This document shows, piece after piece, positions 6,431 to 13,265 of a stretch of 23,469 nt of DNA; the first letter of the stretch is position 1; each line of letters opens with the position of its first letter. The position numbers and the translations under genes are program-made. This DNA is from Bacillus salipaludis. GTDB lineage: Bacteria; Bacillota; Bacilli; Bacillales_B; DSM-18226. The notes under the pieces were generated by a model. The model was not told where the DNA came from and searched no databases. It saw only the letters and a list, made by a program, of their open reading frames with translations. The DNA lies in NCBI RefSeq assembly GCF_004358205.1, contig NZ_SMYO01000030.1:1-23469 (forward strand), in the 5' to 3' direction.

Positions 6431-7912
6431 TTACCCCATCGGCAAAAACACAATAAAGATGGTTCCGGTCCCGAGCTTGCTCTCGACCTCAATTCTTCCT
6501 CCATGTGCCTCTACAATAGATTTAGTAATCGATAATCCAAGGCCTGCTCCTCCCGTTCTTCTTGCACGGGAAACATCTGCACGATAAAAACGGTCGAAAA
6601 TGAGCGGCAGACTTTCTTCGCTCACCCCTGTGCCATTGTCTTCTACGGAAAGCTTTGCAAACTGATTAGATGCTTCAAGCGAAACCTTAATCACCCCGGA
6701 TACTGGATCCGTATGCTGGACAGCATTATTAAATAGATTAAGAATCACTTGCTTTAACTTATCTGATTCATAGAATCCAACAACATCTTGAGCAAGCTGA
6801 AATTGAATCGCGCGATCTCCCGCCAAAACGTTTAGTTGAGGTTCCATCTCTTCGATTAACATGGAAAGATTGCTCTCTTTAGCCTGTAATTCAGGAGCAC
6901 GGTCCAGCTTCGTAAGCAATAATAAGTCCTCTACTAATTTAATAATCCGCCTTGATTCCCCCTGCATGCTATTTAATGCTTTGTACAGCTGTTCTGGACG
7001 ATTGGCAGCTCCCCTTAATAAAACCTCAATGAATCCGGAAATGGAAGTAAGCGGTGTTCGCAGCTCATGAGAGGCATCCGCGATGAAACGTCTCATTTGT
7101 TCTTTCGTTTCTCTTTCATACTCAAAGGATTTTCCCAATCTCGCTAACATGTCATTAAACGACTCCGCTAAACGATCAATCTCTTCCTGCCCCTGTTCAA
7201 CCGGAAGGCGCTCTTCTAAGTTTCCGGCATTGGTTTTCTTCACCGCTTTCACAATCCGTGATAACGGCACAAGGGTTTGGTTCAGAACGCGCAAGTAAAT
7301 TCCAAGTCCACCAGCTAAAGCTAAAGCGGAAAGAATGGAAAAAATCAATAATTGCTGAAGAAGTACATGCTTGAGCGGTGCCGTATTCGTTCCCAGCTGC
7401 AGGATTCCGGAGATTTGATCCTGGAAACCTCCCCCCGCTGGCTTAAACACAATCAATTGCTCGACTCCCTTTGAATTCGTTTCGATACGATAGGAAACAT
7501 CCTGATGAGTTGAAAAATCCTGCAAAATATTTTGATATTCCTTTTTAGAAAGTATTGGAGCTTGGATACTACTATTTTCTAAAAGGTCTTGAAAATTGCC
7601 GTTATTCTTAATCAGCGCAAGCGACATATCCTGTAAAAAGAAAAACTTATGATTTGGCCCCGGGAAAGTGTCCCCGTTGTCATGAGGCTTTTCATTATCA
7701 TCTGGTAAATCTACATTTAAACCAATATCTTTTGGCAATGACATCAGCCTTGCACTTAGCGTTTCTGCCTCATTCTGAAACAGGAAATCCTTCATAACCA
7801 AGTACTGCGTAAGCCCAATCGCCAGTAAAATAAAAGCCAAGATGACTAACGTCCGTGCAAGAAGTTGATAGCGTAAGGAACGGGAAAAAAATAAATTCTT
7901 TACCCCCTTCAT
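6431..7912 (-). CDS. Sensor histidine kinase (HAMP, HisKA, HATPase)
   Basis: A 493-residue membrane sensor kinase. Helix 1 (about residues 20-40) and helix 2 (about 186-208) flank a 145-residue extracytoplasmic sensor domain with an acidic, Asn-rich patch near 70-90. A HAMP linker (about 209-262) leads to the HisKA domain with phospho-acceptor His282 in DASHELRTPLTS. The ATP-binding domain has an N box (LNLFNNAVQHT), G1 (VEDNGTGVS) and G2 (GGAGLGLSITKSIVEAHGG). It overlaps the upstream response regulator by 4 nt (ATGA), so the pair is translationally coupled. The overall type is close to Bacillus YkoH/CssS-like EnvZ-class kinases. The signal is unknown; the neighbourhood suggests envelope stress or wall state. 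Confidence 0.95.
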   Translation of the reverse strand: MKGVKNLFFSRSLRYQLLARTLVILAFILLAIGLTQYLVMKDFLFQNEAETLSARLMSLPKDIGLNVDLPDDNEKPHDNGDTFPGPNHKFFFLQDMSLALIKNNGNFQDLLENSSIQAPILSKKEYQNILQDFSTHQDVSYRIETNSKGVEQLIVFKPAGGGFQDQISGILQLGTNTAPLKHVLLQQLLIFSILSALALAGGLGIYLRVLNQTLVPLSRIVKAVKKTNAGNLEERLPVEQGQEEIDRLAESFNDMLARLGKSFEYERETKEQMRRFIADASHELRTPLTSISGFIEVLLRGAANRPEQLYKALNSMQGESRRIIKLVEDLLLLTKLDRAPELQAKESNLSMLIEEMEPQLNVLAGDRAIQFQLAQDVVGFYESDKLKQVILNLFNNAVQHTDPVSGVIKVSLEASNQFAKLSVEDNGTGVSEESLPLIFDRFYRADVSRARRTGGAGLGLSITKSIVEAHGGRIEVESKLGTGTIFIVFLPMG

Positions 7913-8595
7913 GAGAAATCTACCCTGTAGCCTGAACCTCTTATCGTACGAATCACCTGGTGCTGCTTATCCCCCAGCTTATCTCGTAAAGAGCGAATAT
8001 ACACTTCCACAATATTCTCTTCCCCAAGAAAATCATAGCCCCAAACCCGATCTAAGATGATGGCTTTGCTCATCACGATCCCGTGGTTCATCACTAAGAA
8101 TTTGAGAAGCTCATATTCAGTTGGAGAAAGCTCCAAAATTCGGCCGTTATACGTAAATTCTTTTCTTCGGTCGTCCAGCTTAAAGGGTCCATACGTGACT
8201 TCATTAAATAGATTCGGGAATTGATTGCGCAGCCGGGCCCGAATTCTAGCCAATAATTCTTCAAAACTAAATGGCTTTATCACATAATCATCGGCTCCGA
8301 TGGTTAACCCCTTCACCCGGTCTTCCACCTCATCTTTGGCCGTAAGCATAATAATGGAGGTTTGCGCACCGCTTTTTCGAATCATTTTGCACACTTCAAA
8401 CCCATCCATTCCAGGCATCATCACGTCTAATATCGCAATATGCGGCTCAAATTCCTTCGCTACATTAATCGCCATCAACCCATCTAATGCTGTTTTTACC
8501 TCATACCCTTCCCCTGTAAGACCCATCTCTAAAAATTGCAAAATATGTGGTTCGTCATCGACGAGTAAGATTTTAATACCTTCTTTAGCATTCAT
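7909..8595 (-). CDS. OmpR/PhoB-family response regulator (kinase partner)
   Basis: A 228-residue regulator. The receiver domain (about 7-120) has the acidic pocket DD at 13-14, phospho-acceptor Asp57 in ILDVMMPG, the Thr in MLTAK and Lys107 in VIKPFSF. The C-terminal winged helix (about 130-228) has the LSPTEYELLKFLVMNHG and IRTIRGSGYRVD blocks of OmpR/PhoB proteins. The open frame starts at 8601, but GGAGGT directly abuts that ATG; the third codon, ATG at 8595, has ideal 6-nt spacing and is preferred. It is first in the operon with the histidine kinase. A TTCAG 11-bp repeat array lies upstream, so autoregulation is likely. It is a close paralog of the regulator at 8879-9562. Confidence 0.95.
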   Translation of the reverse strand: MNAKEGIKILLVDDEPHILQFLEMGLTGEGYEVKTALDGLMAINVAKEFEPHIAILDVMMPGMDGFEVCKMIRKSGAQTSIIMLTAKDEVEDRVKGLTIGADDYVIKPFSFEELLARIRARLRNQFPNLFNEVTYGPFKLDDRRKEFTYNGRILELSPTEYELLKFLVMNHGIVMSKAIILDRVWGYDFLGEENIVEVYIRSLRDKLGDKQHQVIRTIRGSGYRVDFS

Positions 8596-8641
8596 GATCA
8601 TACCTCCAGATCCCCTAATAGATATAGTTTCGTCTATTTAG

Positions 8642-8679
8642 CTGAAAATTAGCTGAATGAAAACTGAATATCGGCTTAA
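8642..8679 (-). promoter_or_regulatory. TTCAG operator array upstream of the regulator-kinase operon
   Basis: On the minus strand TTAAG (8679-8675), TTCAG (8668-8664), TTCAG (8657-8653) and TTCAG (8646-8642) follow each other at exact 11-bp steps, one helical turn, as for PhoB/PhoP-type regulators. At the -10 position used by the three plus-strand arrays this copy has only GAAACT; TATATC lies 5 bp further on. It probably mediates autoregulation. Confidence 0.65.
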
Positions 8680-8749
8680 TCGATATAAAAATGTCGGAAT
8701 CGTTATGTAAATACCTATTATACTATGAATCAACTAGTTTGCTGAATTT

Positions 8750-8803
8750 TTCAGGAAACCTTCAGCTTTCCTTCAAGTCTAATTCAGGTTGGCCGTGCAC
8801 AAT
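8750..8803 (+). promoter_or_regulatory. TTCAG operator array and promoter of the second regulator
   Basis: TTCAG, TTCAG, TTCAA and TTCAG start at 8750, 8761, 8772 and 8783, exactly 11 bp apart. Ten bases after the last one is a -10 CACAAT (8798-8803). There is no consensus -35; the last half site covers that position, as in promoters activated by OmpR/PhoB proteins. Transcription would start near 8810. Confidence 0.7.
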
Positions 8804-8831
8804 ACAGACATGAACAAAACGGGGAGGAGAC

Positions 8832-8900
8832 ATGAAAATGGGGAGAAAGAAAATAACATCCTTAGGAGTAGCGAAACGATGCGGACAACTAAAAATATAA
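8832..8900 (+). CDS. 22-codon upstream ORF overlapping the second regulator
   Basis: A short frame beginning MKMGRKKITS and ending with TAA at 8898-8900. It has a strong GGGGAGGAG ribosome site (8821-8829) and ends 22 nt inside the regulator gene in another frame. It may be a leader peptide coupling translation of the regulator. Alternatively it may be the remnant of a duplicated gene: promoter, leader and first codons resemble those of the small protein gene at 12234. Whether it is translated is unknown. Confidence 0.35.
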   Translation: MKMGRKKITSLGVAKRCGQLKI

Positions 8901-9562
8901 AAATACTACTAGTGGATGATGAATTATCGATTTTGCAATTTTTAGAGCTCGGATTAATAGAGGAAGGATTCGAAGTAAGGACCGCTCAAGACGGTGCATC
9001 AGCCATCGACTTAGCCAAAGATTTTGAACCACATGTTGTCATCCTCGATGTCATGATGCCGGGAATGAGTGGGATTGAAGCATGCAAGATTCTTAAAAAA
9101 TTAGGAAATCTGGCTGTTATTATGCTGACGGCAAAGGGGGACGAGGAGGATCGAATGAAAGGACTCGATCTAGGTGCCGACGATTATATGGTCAAGCCCT
9201 TTAGCTTTGGAGAACTGGTGGCGCGAATCCATGCAAGAATAAGAAATCAATTTCCCATTCTTTCAGAAAATATCGCAATCGGTCCTTTTGAAATTGATGA
9301 CCGTCGGAGGGAAATTCGTTTCAATGAAACAGGTCTGAAACTTTCACCAACGGAATATGAACTCCTTCGATTATTGGTGATTAATCACGGAATGGTCCTA
9401 AGCAAAGCAACTATTTTAAAGAAGGTGTGGGGCTATGACGCTGGTGGTGAAGAAAATATTGTGGAAGTTTATATCCGCCTATTGAGAGAAAAGCTTCATG
9501 ATCATAAACGTACCTTAATCCGGACAATCCGTGGTGCCGGTTATCGGCTGGATCTAGCATGA
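8879..9562 (+). CDS. Second OmpR/PhoB-family response regulator (paralog)
   Basis: A 227-residue regulator very similar to the one at 7909-8595; by eye about two thirds of residues are identical. Asp57 (ILDVMMPG), the DD pocket and Lys106 (VKPFSF) are kept, so it should be phosphorylatable. The winged-helix domain is also conserved (LSPTEYELLRLL, IRTIRGAGYRLD), so both proteins should recognise the same TTCAG sites. There is no second kinase gene; it may share the kinase at 6431-7912. The open frame reaches a TTG/GTG region near 8789, but that lies inside the promoter. ATG 8879 with TAGGAG (8863-8868) upstream is the plausible start. The GT-C glycosyltransferase gene follows after 52 bp, probably in one operon. 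Confidence 0.92.
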   Translation: MRTTKNIKILLVDDELSILQFLELGLIEEGFEVRTAQDGASAIDLAKDFEPHVVILDVMMPGMSGIEACKILKKLGNLAVIMLTAKGDEEDRMKGLDLGADDYMVKPFSFGELVARIHARIRNQFPILSENIAIGPFEIDDRRREIRFNETGLKLSPTEYELLRLLVINHGMVLSKATILKKVWGYDAGGEENIVEVYIRLLREKLHDHKRTLIRTIRGAGYRLDLA

Positions 9563-9614
9563 TAAGTAAAATAATTGCTGACCTCTTAAAAGGCAGCAAA
9601 AGGAAAGGAATCAT

Positions 9615-11879
9615 ATGATGGAAAAAACAAATCAATCCGAACCATTGCAAACGAGTAATATGAATGTAAGAGGCCGGCCAGGAAATCCGCCATGGGAACG
9701 GCCTGCTCTGTTGACCCTATTGCTGTTGACAGTAATCGCATATATATGGGGGCTTGGCCAATCAGGCTGGTCCAATTCCTTTTACAGTGCCGCAGTACAA
9801 GCGGGTACGAAAAGTTGGAAGGCGTTCTTCTTCGGATCCATTGATGCATCTAATTTTATTACCGTCGATAAGCCCCCTGCTTCCTTGTGGATCATGGAAT
9901 TATCGGCGCGAATATTCGGCCTGAATTCCTGGAGTATGCTTGTTCCAGAAGCACTGATGGGTGTCGCTTGTGTATGGGTCCTTTACCTGACGATTCGCCG
10001 CTGGTTCAGTGCCGGTGCAGCGCTAATCGCGGGAACAGTCCTTGCAATGACACCGGTGGCCGCGCTCATGTTCCGTTTTAATAATCCTGATGCGCTCCTA
10101 GTTCTGTTACTTACAACAAGTGCCTATGCCTTTACAAGAGCACTTGAGGAAGGGAAAACAAAATGGCTCGTGTGGGCCTCTGTCTTCATTGGCTTTGGCT
10201 TTTTGACTAAAATGATGGCCGCATTCCTGATCATCCCTGTGTTTGTAGTCGTCTATCTGTTATTTGCCCCTGTATCGGTACGCCGGCGACTAGTGCAAAT
10301 GGTGATCAGTGCGATTACGGTTGTGGTTTCAGCAGGTTGGTGGGTGGCGATTGTTCAGCTTGTCCCGGCTGCGAACCGTCCATATATCGGGAGTTCTCAG
10401 AAAAACAGCATTCTGGACTTGATTTTTGGATACAACGGTTTAGGCCGGCTTACCGGGAATGAGTCCGGTATGGGCAGCCCAAAAGCTGCGACAGGAGTTT
10501 CAACTGCCAATGATATGGTAAATCAAGCGGCCAATATGGGCAGACCCGGCGGCGCCATGGGCGGGAGTTTCAGTGGCAGCACTGGTCTGACACGTCTATT
10601 TAACTCCGAAATGGGAGGCCAGATTTCTTGGCTGATTCCTGCGGCACTGATTCTTTTAATCGTTGCGGTTTGGCTTGTCCGCCGGAACTGGAAAAGTGAT
10701 CGCACCATTCCTGCCATGCTTTTGTGGGCTGGAACGTTCTTCGTGACCGGTATTGTGTTCAGCTATAGTGCGGGAACAATTCACCCGTATTACACAGTTG
10801 CCCTGGCTCCAGCTATTGGTGCCATCATCGGGATTGGTGTTGAAGTTCTTTGGACGAGACGTGAACAATTGGCTGCCCGTTTAGGGTTAACGGCGACTAT
10901 TGCAGCGACAGCAGTTTGGTCTTATATTTTACTTGACCGTACTTCAACCTGGTACCCGTGGCTGCGTGTGGCCACCCTAGTGATCGGGTTGGTTGCTGCT
11001 ATTACGATGATGATCGCACCAAAGCTTCGGCGAAATTTAATGATGGGTGCTGCCGCAGCTGGATTGGCTGCCTGCCTGGCTGGTCCGTTTGCCTATACAG
11101 TCCAGACCATTGCGACACCACATACTGGATCGATGCCTTCTGCAGGTCCTTCGACGGGTGGCGATGGATTCCCTGGCCGCTTTGGCGGAGGTCAAATGCC
11201 GCCTGGGGCTAATTCAAGTAATTCGTCTACAGGACAATCCGGGAATTCCGGTTTTGGCGGGCAAATGTCTCCTGGGAACAATTCAGGTAATTCGTCTACA
11301 GGACAAACTGGAAACTCCGGCTTTGGCGGGCAAATGCCTCCTGGGAACAGCTCAACTAATTCTTCCCCAGGACAGTCCGGCTTTGGTGGTCAAATGCCAC
11401 CTTCATCCGCAGGAGGAACCAGGAACGCTAAACAGGGTGGTCCTGATGACAACGCCACACCTGGCAAGAATATCGTAAAATTGTTTAAAAAGGATGCCAC
11501 GAAATACACCTGGGTGGCTGCAACGATCGGTTCACAGTCTTCGGCTCCATATCAACTAGCGACAGGTGCGCCCATCATGGACATCGGCGGCTTTACCGGC
11601 AGTGATCCGACCCCTACCCTTGCCCAGTTTAAGAAATACGTGAGTGATGGAAAGATTCATTATTTTATTAACTCCGGCAGAGGCGGCATGGGCGGCGGCA
11701 TGTCCACTGATAATACGAATGGAAAAACAAATGGAAGCACTTCTAATGGTAACTTCCAAAGAGGACCAATGGGCGGTGGTTCTAATTCAGAAATCACCAA
11801 TTGGGTTCAAAACAATTTTAAGACAACAACAGTCGATGGTGTGACTCTCTATGATTTGACTCAACCGAAATCTAAATAA
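9615..11879 (+). CDS. GT-C membrane glycosyltransferase, PMT/GT39 (YkcB/ArnT-like)
   Basis: A 754-residue polytopic membrane protein. After a short cytoplasmic N-terminus, helix 1 (about 31-48) leads to the first outer loop with the family block WSNSFYSAAV, SIDASNF and VDKPPAS; Asp77 and Asp85 are candidate catalytic or sugar-lipid-binding residues. About a dozen further helices run to residue 495. Next comes an outer Gly/Ser/Asn/Pro-rich segment (about 500-600) with repeated GFGGQMPPG units, then a folded C-terminal domain ending near 754. Family members move a sugar from undecaprenyl phosphate to an acceptor on the outer face of the membrane. The layout closely resembles B. subtilis YkcB. 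The start ATG 9615 has AAAGGAA 4 nt upstream. It probably uses the lipid-linked sugar made by the GT2 at 13266-14228. The acceptor is unknown. Confidence 0.88.
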   Translation: MMEKTNQSEPLQTSNMNVRGRPGNPPWERPALLTLLLLTVIAYIWGLGQSGWSNSFYSAAVQAGTKSWKAFFFGSIDASNFITVDKPPASLWIMELSARIFGLNSWSMLVPEALMGVACVWVLYLTIRRWFSAGAALIAGTVLAMTPVAALMFRFNNPDALLVLLLTTSAYAFTRALEEGKTKWLVWASVFIGFGFLTKMMAAFLIIPVFVVVYLLFAPVSVRRRLVQMVISAITVVVSAGWWVAIVQLVPAANRPYIGSSQKNSILDLIFGYNGLGRLTGNESGMGSPKAATGVSTANDMVNQAANMGRPGGAMGGSFSGSTGLTRLFNSEMGGQISWLIPAALILLIVAVWLVRRNWKSDRTIPAMLLWAGTFFVTGIVFSYSAGTIHPYYTVALAPAIGAIIGIGVEVLWTRREQLAARLGLTATIAATAVWSYILLDRTSTWYPWLRVATLVIGLVAAITMMIAPKLRRNLMMGAAAAGLAACLAGPFAYTVQTIATPHTGSMPSAGPSTGGDGFPGRFGGGQMPPGANSSNSSTGQSGNSGFGGQMSPGNNSGNSSTGQTGNSGFGGQMPPGNSSTNSSPGQSGFGGQMPPSSAGGTRNAKQGGPDDNATPGKNIVKLFKKDATKYTWVAATIGSQSSAPYQLATGAPIMDIGGFTGSDPTPTLAQFKKYVSDGKIHYFINSGRGGMGGGMSTDNTNGKTNGSTSNGNFQRGPMGGGSNSEITNWVQNNFKTTTVDGVTLYDLTQPKSK
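11184..11410 (+). repeat. In-frame tandem repeats in the GT-C gene
   Basis: Units beginning GGQMPPG or GGQMSPG start at 11187, 11259, 11328 and 11388, so the steps are 72, 69 and 60 bp (24, 23 and 20 residues). The last unit is partial. They encode a flexible Gly/Asn/Ser/Gln linker on the outer side of the membrane. All steps are multiples of three, so changes in copy number keep the frame. Confidence 0.8.
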
Positions 11880-11898
11880 TGTGGTTGGAAACGAGCAA

Positions 11899-11940
11899 GG
11901 ATTGAGCCCTGGATAAACAGGGCTCGATCCTTTTTATTTT
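11899..11940 (+). terminator. Terminator after the GT-C gene
   Basis: A 13-bp stem (11899-11911 with 11918-11930, one G-T pair), a 6-nt loop and a T-rich tail (TTTTTATTTT). It ends the regulator-glycosyltransferase operon. Confidence 0.92.
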
Positions 11941-12015
11941 GCTTTTCTAAATTCGTTATCATAAAAATTGTTGTTTTTACACTAAGAAAGCTACTGTATG
12001 CGTGCGTTAACAACT

Positions 12016-12092
12016 TTTATCAGCGAATTTAGACCCTTTATCAGCGAATTGAAAGGTTTTATCAGTGAATTCGGCCTGTTTATCAGCGAATC
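12016..12092 (+). repeat. Four 21-bp-spaced TTTATCAG repeats
   Basis: TTTATCAGCGAATT-like units start at 12016, 12037, 12058 and 12079, exactly 21 bp apart (two helical turns). Fourteen or so bases of each unit are conserved and the remaining seven vary. They lie between a terminator and the next TTCAG promoter. No protein-coding reading is evident. The function is unknown. Confidence 0.8.
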
Positions 12093-12131
12093 AAGAAAAA
12101 TCACCATTTTCCAAAAAACATTTCATTATTT

Positions 12132-12185
12132 TTCAGGAAACCTTCAGCTTACGCTCATGCTGAATTCAGATTGAAAATCCATAAT
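12132..12185 (+). promoter_or_regulatory. TTCAG operator array and promoter of the small protein/ferric reductase unit
   Basis: TTCAG, TTCAG, CTCAT and TTCAG start at 12132, 12143, 12154 and 12165, 11 bp apart. After 10 bp comes a -10 CATAAT (12180-12185). The geometry matches the arrays at 8750 and 13176; the third half site is degenerate. The bases after the -10 (AATACAGACAT) are shared with the 8750 copy. Confidence 0.7.
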
Positions 12186-12233
12186 ACAGACATAGACAAA
12201 AAGAAGTCATTTAAATACAAGGAGGCAACAAAA

Positions 12234-12527
12234 ATGAATAAAAAGAAATTTACTTCTTGGAGTGTAAGCTTTGCCAGTCTAGCATTCGTCGCTGGCATGA
12301 TCTCATACCTTGGGATCAACAAAGATACCATAAACAAAACAACTGCCACCACTCAAGCTCAGGTCACAACACAAAGTCCAACCCAGAGTGGAAGTTCTTC
12401 GATCACCTATGAACTCCCAAACCGAAACAGAATCAGCGATTCCAAGCAGTCTAATACTCAATCTGTTTCACAAGACCAATCGTTTAGCCAGCATGGCGGT
12501 TTCGATACGACGACTGGAGGAACCTGA
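12234..12527 (+). CDS. Small secreted or membrane-anchored Ser/Thr/Gln-rich protein
   Basis: A 97-residue protein that I cannot assign to a family. The N-terminus MNKKKFTSW is basic, followed by a hydrophobic stretch (about residues 10-27) with small residues, so it is a signal peptide or membrane anchor. The remaining 70 residues are low-complexity, rich in Thr, Ser, Gln and Asn, and probably extracellular and disordered. It ends with a GGFDTTTGGT tail. AAGGAGG (12219-12225) lies upstream of ATG 12234. It is first in a unit with the ferric-reductase-like gene 36 bp downstream, under a TTCAG promoter. Its many Ser/Thr residues would make it a possible acceptor for the neighbouring glycosylation system; this is only a guess. 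Confidence 0.75.
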   Translation: MNKKKFTSWSVSFASLAFVAGMISYLGINKDTINKTTATTQAQVTTQSPTQSGSSSITYELPNRNRISDSKQSNTQSVSQDQSFSQHGGFDTTTGGT

Positions 12528-12563
12528 TCATGAGGACGAAATGGAAACGAGGAGGAAAATAAA

Positions 12564-13094
12564 ATGGAGACATTTGAATGGTATGCGATTCGGGCAACCG
12601 GAACGATAGCTTATCTATTATTATATGCGGCCGTTCTTACTGGACTGTATTCCATGGTCCAGAAGAAACGAAAAAAGAAAGTAAACAACCTACTTCATCT
12701 TCATGAAGTACTGTCAGATTGGTCGTTAATTCTTACAGGGGGACACTTAGGAATTTTGCTAATAGATTCTTATCTCCCCTTTAAACTGTCTGAAATCTTG
12801 ATTCCATTTGCCAGCGGCTATGAAACGATCTCCATGGCGATGGGTTCAATTGCGACTTATTTTTTAATCTTAACGATCATTACGTCAAAATTCCGCAATA
12901 AAATTGGGTATCAAAGATGGCGAAAACTGCATGCGCTAAATCCCATACTCTATATACTCGTTACGTTACATGGATTATTGAGCGGTACGGACTTCCAAGG
13001 AACGATTTTGGCGGCCGTGAATATCGCACCCGTCATCATCTTTGGGGGGATGCTGTTTTCGAGTAAGAAAAAGCTAACAGCTGCACAAGGATAA
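12564..13094 (+). CDS. Ferric-reductase-like di-heme transmembrane protein
   Basis: A 176-residue membrane protein with about five to six helices. His47 and His61 are 14 residues apart in one helix; His123 and His136 are 13 apart in another. This is the two-heme spacing of the ferric reductase/NADPH oxidase membrane domain (gp91phox His101/115 and His209/222). A further His45 lies in LLHLHE. There is no flavin or NAD domain, so electrons must come from a partner or the quinone pool, as for MsrQ-type proteins. The start ATG 12564 has GAGGAGG 8 nt upstream. It is cotranscribed with the small secreted protein and ends in a strong terminator. Its link to the envelope locus is notable and its electron acceptor unknown. 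Confidence 0.85.
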   Translation: METFEWYAIRATGTIAYLLLYAAVLTGLYSMVQKKRKKKVNNLLHLHEVLSDWSLILTGGHLGILLIDSYLPFKLSEILIPFASGYETISMAMGSIATYFLILTIITSKFRNKIGYQRWRKLHALNPILYILVTLHGLLSGTDFQGTILAAVNIAPVIIFGGMLFSSKKKLTAAQG

Positions 13095-13128
13095 ATGGAT
13101 TGCTTCCGCCAGTAAAAATCAATTTTTC

Positions 13129-13157
13129 AAAAAAGGGGGTTCATCCCCCCTTTTTTA
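13129..13157 (+). terminator. Terminator after the ferric-reductase-like gene
   Basis: Stem AAAAAAGGGGG (13129-13139) pairs with CCCCC and a T-run (13146-13156) around a short TTCAT-containing loop. Confidence 0.9.
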
Positions 13158-13175
13158 TGGATTCCAGCAACTAAT

Positions 13176-13229
13176 TTCAGGAAACCTTCAGCTGATCTTC
13201 AAGCTGATTTCAGGTTGCAGGCCCATAAT
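13176..13229 (+). promoter_or_regulatory. TTCAG operator array and promoter of the GT2-GtrA operon
   Basis: TTCAG, TTCAG, TTCAA and TTCAG start at 13176, 13187, 13198 and 13209, 11 bp apart. CATAAT (13224-13229) follows after 10 bp, the same geometry as at 8750 and 12132. No -35 box is present. Confidence 0.72.
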
Positions 13230-13265
13230 GAATTCAATGAGATATTTCGTGAAGGAGTGATAGAA

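Noticed and set aside
6250..6587. Several 60-80 codon frames around the TetR/kinase junction
   Set aside because: They are shadows of the two real genes and of the perfect hairpin between them.
8300..8641. 113-codon plus-strand frame opposite the first response regulator
   Set aside because: It is the antisense of a clear OmpR-type gene, has no ribosome site, and its codons follow the other strand.
12016..12092. 21-bp-spaced repeats as a CRISPR array
   Set aside because: The repeat core is about 14 bp and the variable part only 7 bp, with no cas gene; too short for repeats and spacers.
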